DNA of 64,000 nucleotides from Berberis thunbergii (Eukaryota > Streptophyta > Magnoliopsida > Ranunculales > Berberidaceae), in NCBI GenBank assembly GCA_003290165.1, contig QNQO01000454.1:590001-654000 (forward strand), in the 5' to 3' direction. The translations under genes were made by a program, and so were the position numbers. A model generated the notes under the pieces. It was not told where the DNA came from. It did no database searches and was given only the letters and a program-made list of their open reading frames with translations. Positions within the stretch are counted from its first letter, which is position 1, and the number at the start of each line of letters is the position of its first letter. Positions 11,801 to 21,542 of this stretch are shown piece by piece.

Positions 11801-14221
11801 AGCAAATAATTTCTATCAGCAAATAACAAAATGCCACAAACGAATTTCTAGCAATTCTATCAAACAGACTGCCACAAAGAAAGAACTGCTTCTATCAGCA
11901 AAGAAAGACTGCCACAAAGAAACAACAATATCAATAGCAATAGCAATTTTATACCAATAGCAATTCTTAGAAATACAAAGAAAGCAAGAAATGCAATCAC
12001 TGACAGAATTCAATCACTGATAGAATTCTTAGCAATAGCAATTCTTAAGAATTCTTAATTGCAATTCTTAGTTTGTTAATAACTGTTTCAACTGACAGAA
12101 ATGCTCATTACAACCATTTATAGATATTGCAACCATTACAAAATGCCCATTACAACCATTTACAGATATTGCTTCTTACAACCATTACAACTGATAACTT
12201 TTTCAACTGATAACTTTTCATATGCCCATTACAACCACTTTCAGACTTGCAGACTTGCACTTTCAGCCACTATAGCACTTTCAGACTTGCACTTTCAGAC
12301 TTGTAGACTTGCACTTTCAGCCACTATAGCACTTTCAGACTTGCCATACCATATTGATTTAGCTTTCAAAGCACATAATCCAGTTTGAGACGAGTTTTTA
12401 TTTCAAGTCCATGATTAGGAATGCAAAGTCTGTGTAATGAACTCGTTACCTCCAGTTCAAAACGCTGGGGCCAAGTTAAAAAAGCTAAGGGGAGGTAAAT
12501 GATCAACCAAAGCATGAAGGTAAAAATGGTAACTACAAGGGTTGTAATACATACACTGCCGATAGGCAGAATCGATAATGTTATCAAGAGGGTTATTAAG
12601 GAAAAACACGACTATGACTTGAGAATGGAACGTATACTTCTGCTATTGAATCAAATTAAATCAAATAGGCCCAGAAATGGTGGTACATCATGGCTTAGAT
12701 GCGATCAATCATGCCTATCCAAAAATGTGGCAAAGCTTGCACATCCCATGCATGCTGCCTTTGGACCACCTAGAAAAACATGCGAGTAGAGTTAGAATGT
12801 GGACATTCAAAATTGGAAAGAAAAAAAAAATTGATACACAAGCGATATGTAATGACAAAGAGCAGCAAAAAAGAAATCCTCAGAGGATTCCTGAGCCTTG
12901 AGAAAGATAAAGTAGAAACCTTAGATATGATGTCATGTTATACCAAATTGCAGGTAATACTAGATCCTAGGACTTCTAGATAACAGCCCATCTCCTCTAG
13001 GAGGAGTAGCATCCCAAATTTCCCAGGCAAGCCGTTTTGTAACTAGCATAGATGGGGAGGTTCATGATGCTTAAATTCACCTCTCCCTCTAGTGCAATGG
13101 CAATAGAATTAGACTCTGCGCAAAGCTTTCAAATCAAAACAACCAGATTTCACCATTCAATTATGTTTGTAGCACTATATTCACCAAAATTATACTCCTT
13201 ATCAAAAGAACAAATCAATTTCTTTCATCATTGGCTAAATTATCTCATCATCTTCTCTACCAAAACAAAGACACTTACCAAGTGAAGTTTAGGGTGATTT
13301 CAAGGATAATTTGTCATGGGAAATTTTAAAAAAATAAAATAAAAAAGAAGTAGGAGAGGGAAGTTTGGGTGGAGGTTGAAGATGACTATGTTTGACAAAT
13401 ATTTTCTTAGCTCCCCCTAAGAAAATATTTTCCATAATTTTGTAAGAAACCAAAAGGATAGCTATAATAAAAAAATGTATGCTCTTCATTCTCTCTTCCT
13501 GTTTCATTGCTATCTCCTCTCACTTTTGGCAAATTTTTCGTGGAATCAAAAACACCCTTAGGGAAAAATAATGGGTAAAAGAAAGAAAGAAATTTAGGGC
13601 AGTTCTCTAAAATGAAACATGACAAAACGCATGTAAAACTTTGAGGCTGCCACAGCAAAGCAAATATAGCCCGGGTAAAACATGATTGCAGTTCTCTAAA
13701 ATGAAACATGACAAAATGCATGTAAAACATGATTGCAGTTCTTCGACGCCTGAAAACTCATCATAAGACCTTGGGATGTGGGGTTCTTTTACCGCAAAAC
13801 AATAAGATGATTATATAAATAGAAAAGTTAATGCGAGTGAAAGGATCGCACAACACCCAGAAAATGAAAATGATTACTGACCTACTTAAGGAGCTAATTG
13901 GCTACCCGAACTTAAGATAAAAAGAAAAGGATGATGGACACCTTGAGAACGCCCAAAGTGAGGCCCCAATACCAAACCTTTTTCTTTAAGTGCCTAGTTT
14001 GCAGTGGAGAATCTCGGTCTATTAGTTACAATTGTGGAGACTACTAATATAGCCAAAACCCCAAATGCTAGAGTTGGCATAAAAAATATTTTGGATTATA
14101 TGCATATGTATGTATATTATCTTCTTAATCTGTAAATTTTCTCAAACCATTCAATTCAAATTATAACAGTGAAATGAAAACCAAAGACACACTCTATTAT
14201 GGATAGATAAAACATCGTAAC
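11801..14221. other. repeat-rich intergenic DNA without a recognised gene
   Basis: At 12230-12345, CAGACTTGCACTTTCAGCC-type units are repeated in tandem and resemble the array at 11660-11800. At 13612-13745 a segment (GCAGTTCTCTAAAATGAAAC ...) is directly repeated. Frames at 12499-12983 and 13052-13285 show no family resemblance that I can name. A possible MITE at 13292-13557 is listed separately. Confidence 0.45.
13292..13557. mobile_element. possible Tourist-like MITE
   Basis: It is bounded by TTA on each side (13289-13291 and 13558-13560) and begins GGGTGATTTCAAGG; the other end read inward is GGGTGTTTTTGATTCC, a weak terminal inverted repeat. Near its centre is a perfect 14-bp palindrome (13397-13410 and 13417-13430, loop CTCCCC). 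The weak termini keep confidence low. Confidence 0.35.
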
Positions 14222-14430
14222 CTGGCTCTACAAATTATTTTAATTGGCCAGCAGAAGCTAGGTGCTTTCATCAAATATCAATAGCAGTCCTCCAAATCTA
14301 TGCATTCGCATCCAATAAGTGGATATATGCAAAATAATCATTACCTCTTGCTGATAGTGTTCCTCCAATTGCACACCCGGCCACCACTGTATTCGTTACA
14401 TTATGTTTCGTTCATGCCTGAAACAAACAT
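14222..14430 (-). pseudogene. inverted copy of a TIM22 exon with its introns
   Basis: Reverse-complement copy of 10195-10412. On the minus strand it reads TTTCAGGCATGAACGAAAC, followed by the TNTVVAGCAIGG-type exon and the following intron. It is only a fragment, with no neighbouring TIM22 exons, so it cannot be a gene. It marks a segmental inverted duplication about 4 kb away from its source or sister. Confidence 0.85.
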
Positions 14431-14439
14431 CTGCATAGC

Positions 14440-15190
14440 CACCACTATCACCATCACCACCACCTCCAAAATCACCGATACCATAACATACCACAACCAC
14501 CACCAACTTTACTAGTACCACCATAATCGTCCTCCGCCACCATTGCCACTACTACAACTACCATAGCACAACCACCATCACCACCACTATATCATAATCA
14601 CACGACCACCATCACCACCACCACTATAACATAATCACCACAACCACCACCACCTTCATTACTACCACTGCCGCAACCACCACAAGGTCCACAACCATTA
14701 CGACTACCGCCATTATATTCACCTAACCACCATAGCTTAGCCACCACAACCACCACCATTTTTAAATCACCGTCATTGCCATCACCATCCCACCGCCACT
14801 ACCACCATCACCACCGCCTCTAAGATCACCGATACTATAACATACCACCACCAATTTCACTAGCACCATCATAACCGTCCTCTCCACCACCACTACCACC
14901 ACCACAACTACCACAGCACAACCACCATCACCACTACTATATCATAATCACCACGACCACTATAGCATAATCACTACAACCGCTACCACTTTCACTACTG
15001 CCACTGTCGCAACCACCACAACCATCACCACCACCACCTTTATATTCACCGAACCACCATAGGTTAGCCACCACAACCACTACCATTTTAAAATCACTGC
15101 CATTTCCACCACCATCATTGCCCACATTCGTAATCACCATCAACACGACCACAACCACAATTATTGCAATCACCACCACCACCAACAATC
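14440..15190. repeat. ACC/CCA-rich minisatellite-like tract
   Basis: About 750 bp dominated by ACC, CCA and CAC triplets. A larger unit is visible: the segment beginning near 14468 (AAAATCACCGATACCATAAC) recurs near 14823 (TAAGATCACCGATACTATAA), giving a period of about 355 bp. The frames it opens on either strand (Val/Gly-rich on minus) are artefacts of composition. Confidence 0.85.
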
Positions 15191-15319
15191 ACTTGTATAA
15201 TTGCATCAATTTTATTTAATTATACCAACCACTCGTAAAGTAATGCATTGCAAACCAATACAATGCAAACTAATGCATTTGCGCTAATTTGTAAAATGCA
15301 TTATTTTACAGTGTACCAA

Positions 15320-15637
15320 GCGGAGCCTAAGTTTATCAAAATTTGACAACGATGTAGATAGTTATGATAATTTTCATTTTGCTAAAAGAAAAACACAATA
15401 TTTTCTCTCCGCCACATGTCAATCCACCGACTTTTTTCAAAAGTTTTTTCATTATTTTTGCCCTTCTACATATTTTATATTTACAAATATGCCATCATAG
15501 GAAATGAATCTCAACCCTCAAATTCACTACATTTTTCAACTTTCAATCCTAACCATCTTTTATCTCTAATCCTTTCGATTTGACTTTGTCCCAGTTAGCA
15601 ATTAATAGTAAAATACCACTCTAAATTGTAATATTGA
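15320..15637 (-). mobile_element. partial Helitron-family unit (5' end only), third in a head-to-tail array
   Basis: Read on the minus strand it starts TC at 15637 (TCAATATTACAATTTAGAG) and follows the 5' region of the next unit (16789 leftwards) for about 320 bp with scattered differences. No Helitron 3' end (hairpin plus CTAG) was found to its left, so it appears truncated. Confidence 0.6.
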
Positions 15638-16789
15638 CTAGAGTATGCCCCGTGTCGTTGGCACTCCATATAATTTTATTTTTGCTAAATATTTTGTACC
15701 GAACACCTCTTTCACTGTCCCCATTTTGGCTCTGAATCAGTATTGAAGTGTAAACTTATTTTCAGGTAAAAATATATATTTTAGAGTGAGACTCAGTCAA
15801 ATTTGAATCAGATGGGGAAAAATTTTAAACACCAAGAATGAGTTATCCCCCAATCTTTGAATTTGCCAAAATATGAAGTTTAGGGCCTGTTTGGTTCCAC
15901 GTTGTAATGGGATCAGTAATGGGAGTAGTAATGGGAGTGGTAATGGGAGTAGTAATGGGAATGTAAAAAGAGTGTTTGGTTTAACTATAAATGTAATGGG
16001 AGTGGGAATGTGACTTTACCAATATGCCCTCACTACAAAGCATAAAAACTTCAACACAACAACAAAGATGATGAGGGCAAATGAAGTCATTTTGCTTTGT
16101 TGACCAATGTAATGGCCATTCATAGGGTGGGAGGATGTAATGGCCATTACAACCAAATTGGTAATGGGAATGACGATTACAATGCTTTTTTGTACCACCA
16201 AACAAATGAATGCAATTGACCATTGTAATAGCCATTACATTACAATGGTCAAAGGGGTAACCAAACATGCCCTTAGAGTTTTTGTTTAAATGTGTTTTAA
16301 GATGCTCGATTCATTTTTTTTGGTATGATCAGTCTGTCTCATTGCTTTGAAAATATTAAAAACGTGAAATACTTTATATGTTTTTTAATTATAGAATATA
16401 TATTTTTAAAATTATAGCGCTCGTGTTGATCATTGATTTTGTTGGAAAAATATTTAAAAAATGCATTTCAACGATATTAACTTTACCAAAATTCGATAAC
16501 GATGTAGATAGTTATGATAATTTTCATTTTGCTAAAAGCAAAACACAATATTTTTTCTATCCGCCACATGTACATTCCACTAACTTTTTTTTAAAAGTTT
16601 TTCATTATTTTTTCCTTATGCATGTTTTATATTTACAAATATGTCATCATGAAAAATGAATCTCAACCCTCAAATTCAATACATTTCCCAACTTTTAATC
16701 CTAACTATCTTTTATCTCAAATCCTTTCGATTTGACTTTGTCCCAGTAAGCAATGAATAGTAAAACACCACTCTGAATTATAATATAGA
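15638..16789 (-). mobile_element. non-autonomous Helitron, middle unit of the array
   Basis: On the minus strand it begins TCTATATTATAATTC (from 16789) and ends with a short hairpin (GTGCCAACGACAC) followed 12 bases later by CTAG at 15641-15638. TC start, terminal hairpin and CTRR end are the Helitron hallmarks. The next base is T, as expected for insertion between A and T. It encodes no Rep/helicase. A 390-bp MITE lies inside; without it the element is about 760 bp. Confidence 0.75.
15883..16272. mobile_element. PIF/Harbinger (Tourist-like) MITE
   Basis: The terminal inverted repeats are GGGCCTGTTTGGTTCC at the left and, reading inward from the right, GGGCATGTTTGGTTACC. The 3-bp target duplication is TTA (15880-15882 and 16273-16275). 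The interior is made of GTAATGGGAGT-type short repeats. This combination of terminus and TTA duplication is typical of Harbinger-type MITEs. Nested in the middle Helitron unit. Confidence 0.85.
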
Positions 16790-19700
16790 CTAGTGTAATA
16801 CCCGTGCCGTTGGCACTATTGCAGACTATTGTCGAAAGAGACATGCACACAATATCATTATATCCAAAAAAATGTAATTTTTTTGAATAAAGTAATTTAT
16901 CTAAACATGTCGTAAATGACTATAATGACAATCAATGTCATGAACAACTAAAAAATCAAAATTTCGCCAGAGTTTCCTTTGTATTTTTCAATATTGAAAC
17001 CTGTCTGAACCTGTCATAAAAAATTACAATGGCAATCAATGCCATGAACACCACATAATATCTACCAAACCCCAATACTCAAAAACCATAAAACTCCAAC
17101 ATTTAAGCACTCTTAAAAAAGAAGAATTTCATCAAACAAATATGGTGCATCCAGTAGTGGAGGCAAGTTACCAGAGGAAACCATTGAAGAAAAATCATTT
17201 TTTATTAGAGAATACATTGAAGAGGAATCCACCTTGAAGCTAGGGTCAAGAAAGCAGTATAGAGTTACTTGTTACCTTGAATGACTCCTTCGTTCCTCCA
17301 GATTCTTGCCAAGTCTGCAAGTGAAAATACACTTCAAGGCCTCCACCTGTTTCCAAACAAAAGAGCATCAAAATGACTGCATAATTCACTATTGCTAAAG
17401 ATGAACTACAATTGTAAGGGTAGGGTAAAAGCAGAATGTTGAAACACAATCAAGTCATTAAGTCTCCACTTGTATTACTGTAACTTGAGTTTCTATATTA
17501 CTTGATATTCCACTTAGATTTTTCTTATTTGATTCTTCCACTTAGAAGTTGCAAGATGGAAAAACTGAAGCTTTGTTCTTCACGATATCTTTAAACTAAC
17601 TGATCCTCCTACGACACTCCTATACTTCAAGTTTAGATTTTTCGACAGCTGACATTCTCAACTACAAATACTATCAATCATTAAGACATGCAAAGTAACA
17701 ACCAAATCTCCTTAAAAGGGAATACCCTCAAAAAGGACAATCTCCGTAGAAGAGGGAGGAATGCGAACAACAAATGCGTCATGCATGTCAAGTAATGAAT
17801 TAATCAACCATTTGTTTGTCAACTGCAGTGTTTGTAGGTGCATTTGTATTGTCGAAAGAGACATGCACACAATATCATTATATCCAAAAAAAATGTAATT
17901 TTTTTGAATAAAGTAATTTATCTAAACATGTCATTAGTGACTATAATGACAATCAATGTCATGAACAACTAAAAAATCAAAATTTCGCCAGAGTTTCCTC
18001 TGTATTTATCAATATTGAAACCTGTCTGAACCTGTCATAAAAAATTACAATGGCAATCAATGCCATGAACAACACATAATATATACCAAACCCCAATACT
18101 CAAAAACCATAAAACTCCAACCTTTAAGCACTCTTAAAAAAGAAGAATTTCATTAAACAAATATGGTGCATCCAGTAGTGGAGGCAAGTTACCAGAGGAA
18201 ACCATTGAAGAAAAATTGCTTTTTTTATTAGAGAATACATTGAAGAGGAATCCACATTGAAGCTAGGGTCAAGTATAGGGTCAAGAAAGCAGTATAGAAA
18301 TCTGAAAAAAAAAAATTTAAAAGAAGAAGTGTCTTAAGAGCGAAGAGATCTGGAAAAAAAAAAAAAAAAAAAAAGCAAACCGTGTGTTATTCAGATCTGA
18401 AGAAGAAGAAGAAGGATCTTACTTTTCTTCTTCGGCTTCACCCCTCCTCCTAGTCCACCGAATCGAAGAATGAAAGGAGAGAGTGAGGAGAAGAGATTAA
18501 AAAAAAAAAAAAAAAAAAGACCAAATCAAGAATTACATCAGCTTAAAATTCAGACATCACAAAATACCTAATTAAGGTCTGGCATTCCAAGCATGCATGC
18601 TGCCTATTTATTAATTATTATTGGTTTGAACAACTCCACTTTGGGAGAGCTTTAACTGAAAGCTAAAGAAAGAAAATACACAACTTGGGGTGTGTGGGGG
18701 GGGGGGGGGGTGTCTGTGACCCTCTCTGCACTTTTTATTGTACCTAGTATTTACTAAAATTGGGAAATAAACCTGAATAATCTTCTCAGTAAAGAAAAGT
18801 AGTGAACCCAAACTGGTTTCATCAACTATTCTTTAAGTAGTCTCCTTAAGCATACCAAGTTCCAAAAGCAAAAGATAAAGCTTACCTGCCTGCAATCAAG
18901 CAAGCGGAATGCCTGTCTGCTTGCAAGAAAGCAAGCAAGCAAGCATGATGTCTGCCTGCAAGCAACCAAGCATGTTGCCTGCAAGCAAGCATGCATGCTG
19001 CCTATTTATTATTTATTATTGGTTTGAACAAAAGAGCATCAAAATGACTGCATAATTCACTATTGCTAAAGATGAACTACAATTGTAAGGGTAGGGTAAA
19101 AGCAGAATGTTGAAACACAATCAAGTCATTAAGTCTCCACTTGTATTACTGTAACTTGAGTTTCTATATTACTTGATATTCCACTTAGATTTTTCTTATT
19201 TGATTCTTCCACTTAGAAGTTGCAAGATGGAAAAACTGAAGCTTTGTTCTTCACGATATCTTTAAACTAACTGATCCTCCTACGACACTCCTATACTTCA
19301 AGTTTAGATTTTTCGACAGCTGACATTCTCAACTACAAATACTATCAATCATTAAGACATGCAAAGTAACAACCAAATCTCCTTAAAAGGGAATACCCTC
19401 AAAAAGGACAATCTCCGTAGAAGAGGGAGGAATGCGAACAACAAATGCGTCATGCATGTCAAGTAATGAATTAATCAACCATTTGTTTGTCAACTGCAGT
19501 GTTTGTAGGTGCATTTGTATTGTCGAAAGAGACATGCACACAATATCATTATATCCAAAAAAAATGTAATTTTTTTGAATAAAGTAATTTATCTAAACAT
19601 GTCATTAGTGACTATAATGACAATCAATGTCATGAACAACTAAAAAATCAAAATTTCGCCAGAGTTTCCTCTGTATTTATCAATATTGAAACCTGTCTGA

Positions 19701-20860
19701 ACCTGTCATAAAAAATTACAATGGCAATCAATGCCATGAACAACACATAATATATACCAAACCCCAATACTCAAAAACCATAAAACTCCAACCTTTAAGC
19801 ACTCTTAAAAAAGAAGAATTTCATTAAACAAATATGGTGCATCCAGTAGTGGAGGCAAGTTACCAGAGGAAACCATTGAAGAAAAATCGATTTTTTTATT
19901 AGAGAATACATTGAAGAGGAATCCACATTGAAGCTAGGGTCAAGTATAGGGTCAAGAAAGCAGTATAGAAATCTGAAAAAAAAAATTTAAAAGAAGTGTC
20001 TTAAGAGCGAAGAGATCTGGAAAAAAAAAAAAAAAAAAAGCAAACCGTGTGTTATTCAGATCTGAAGAAGAAGAAGAAGGATCTTACTTTTCCTCTTCGG
20101 CTTCACCCCTCCTCCTAGTCCACCGAATCGAAGAATGAAAGGAGAGAGTGAGGAGAAGAGATTAAAAAAAAAAAAAAAAAAAAGACCAAATCAAGAATTA
20201 CATCAGCTTAAAATTCAGACATCACAAAATACCTAATTAAGGTCTGGCATTCCAAGCATGCATGCCGCCTATTTATTAATTATTATTGGTTTGAACAACT
20301 CCACTTTGGGAGAGCTTTAACTGAAAGCTAAAGAAAGAAAATACACAACTTGGGGTGTGGGGGGGGGGGGGGGGGGGTCTGTGACCCTCTCTGCACTTTT
20401 TATTGTACCTAGTATTTACTAAAATTGGGAAATAAACCTGAATAATCTTCTCAGTAAAGAAAAGTAGTGAACCCAAACTGGTTTCATCAACTATTCTTTA
20501 AGTAGTCTCCTTAAGCATACCAAGTTCCAAAAGCAAAAGTATAAAGCTTACCTGCCTGCAATCAAGCAAGCGGAATGCCTGTCTGCTTGTAAGAAAGCAA
20601 GCAAGCAAGCATGATGTCTGCCTGCAAGCAACCAAGCATGTTGCCTGCAAGCAAGCATGCATGCTGCCTATTTATTATTTATTATTGGTTTGAACAACTC
20701 CAATTTGGGAAAACTTTAACTGAAAGCTAAAGAAAGAAAATACAAAACTTGGGGTGGGGGGTGTATGACCCCCTCTGCACTTTTATCTCAAATCCTTTCG
20801 ATTTGACTTTGTCCCAGTAAGCAATGAATAGTAAAACACCACTCTGAATTATAATATAGA
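16790..20860 (-). mobile_element. non-autonomous Helitron, 4.07 kb, first unit of the array
   Basis: On the minus strand it starts TCTATATTATAATTCAGAG at 20860, preceded by A, and ends with the palindrome GTGCCAACGGCAC, then GGGTATTACACTAG at 16790, followed by T. Its first 82 bp match the 5' end of the middle unit almost exactly, and its last 27 bp match that unit's 3' end, so both belong to one family. The interior is unrelated to the middle unit. It holds a 1.67-kb tandem duplication, poly-A, poly-G and AAGCAAGC-type simple repeats. No Rep/helicase gene and no recognised captured gene. Confidence 0.75.
17358..20699. repeat. tandem duplication, two copies of about 1671 bp
   Basis: Copy 1 runs 17358-19028 and copy 2 runs 19029-20699. 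They are nearly identical over their length, including a poly-G run (near 18697 and 20359) and an (AAGC)-type array (near 18940 and 20605). Inside the unit is a segment of about 455 bp that also occurs once more to the left (16833-17290, 17847-18303, 19518-19972), so the structure grew in steps. Differences are mainly in homopolymer lengths. Confidence 0.92.
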
Positions 20861-20904
20861 TATTACTTGATCTTTGATTTGTCTTTCTTTGTTGATCTCC
20901 CACC
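20861..20904 (+). other. short unique stretch between the Helitron and the hAT MITE
   Basis: Only 44 bp of sequence assigned to neither element separate the Helitron 5' end from the hAT-type MITE. With 21476-21542 it is the only unique DNA upstream of PGK in the nearest 5 kb, so it should belong to the original PGK 5' flank. No TATA box is evident in it. Confidence 0.5.
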
Positions 20905-21475
20905 TAGGGGTGGGCACGAGATGAGATGGACCCATCCCATTCATTCGGGATCGGGACGAGATAGACCTCATTCCATTTCAAACGGGATCGGGACGGGATG
21001 ATCACATATTAAATAGTCCTCCAATAAAAGATAACAAAAAAAGTTTTATCTCACATTACTCACACACCAATAATGTCAAATTTATATATATATAACTTAC
21101 ATTATAAATAATAATAGATATTAAATAAATAAATATTAAACTTTTTTTTGGAAGGCAAATAAATATTAAATTTCATTAAAATTAATGATTCAATTCATTT
21201 ATATTTCATATAGAATTTATTCTTACATTTAATTTTAACACATCATAAATTTTAATTTAGAATAGTATTTTGATTAAAAATAATAATAATTATTATTAAA
21301 TAAATAAATTCGGGACGGAACGAGATATGCGGGATTGAAAATCTCCATTTTCATTCCATCCCACTCTAGATCGGGACGGGACGGGACGGGATTGTGATGA
21401 GTTTAATCAATCCCAAAAAAACTCAAAAAATCGAGACAGAATGGAATCGGGACGGGTTCGGGATGCCCACCCCTA
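20905..21475. mobile_element. hAT-type MITE, 571 bp, with 8-bp target duplication
   Basis: Perfect 12-bp terminal inverted repeats (TAGGGGTGGGCA and TGCCCACCCCTA) are flanked by a perfect 8-bp duplication CTCCCACC (20897-20904 and 21476-21483). Both features are diagnostic of the hAT superfamily. The subterminal parts are rich in TCGGGACGGG-type units and the middle is AT-rich. No transposase frame. It sits 68 bp upstream of the PGK start codon. Confidence 0.95.
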
Positions 21476-21542
21476 CTCCCACCTTCTTTTGCCTGATCAC
21501 CTCGCTCGTTCACTCCGTACTTTTTTAGGTTAAGAAAAGAAA

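Noticed and set aside
12366..12587. Minus-strand 73-codon frame with a hydrophobic segment
   Set aside because: No family resemblance, AT-rich surroundings, and the opposite strand is equally open at 12499-12789; treated as chance.
14937..15188. 83-codon minus-strand frame rich in Val and Gly
   Set aside because: It is produced by the ACC/GGT triplet tract; no start context, no family, and similar frames open in several registers.
18611..20476. Two identical 66-codon minus-strand frames (18611-18811 and 20276-20476) that might look like a duplicated gene
   Set aside because: They are simply the two copies of the 1.67-kb tandem unit and read through a poly-G/poly-C run as polyproline; no coding signature.
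20782..20860. Third copy of the CCTTTCGATTTGACTTTGTC segment taken at first as a flank duplicated by the Helitron
   Set aside because: It begins with TC on the minus strand exactly where an A|T insertion site lies and matches the 5' ends of the other two units, so it is the Helitron 5' end, not flanking DNA.
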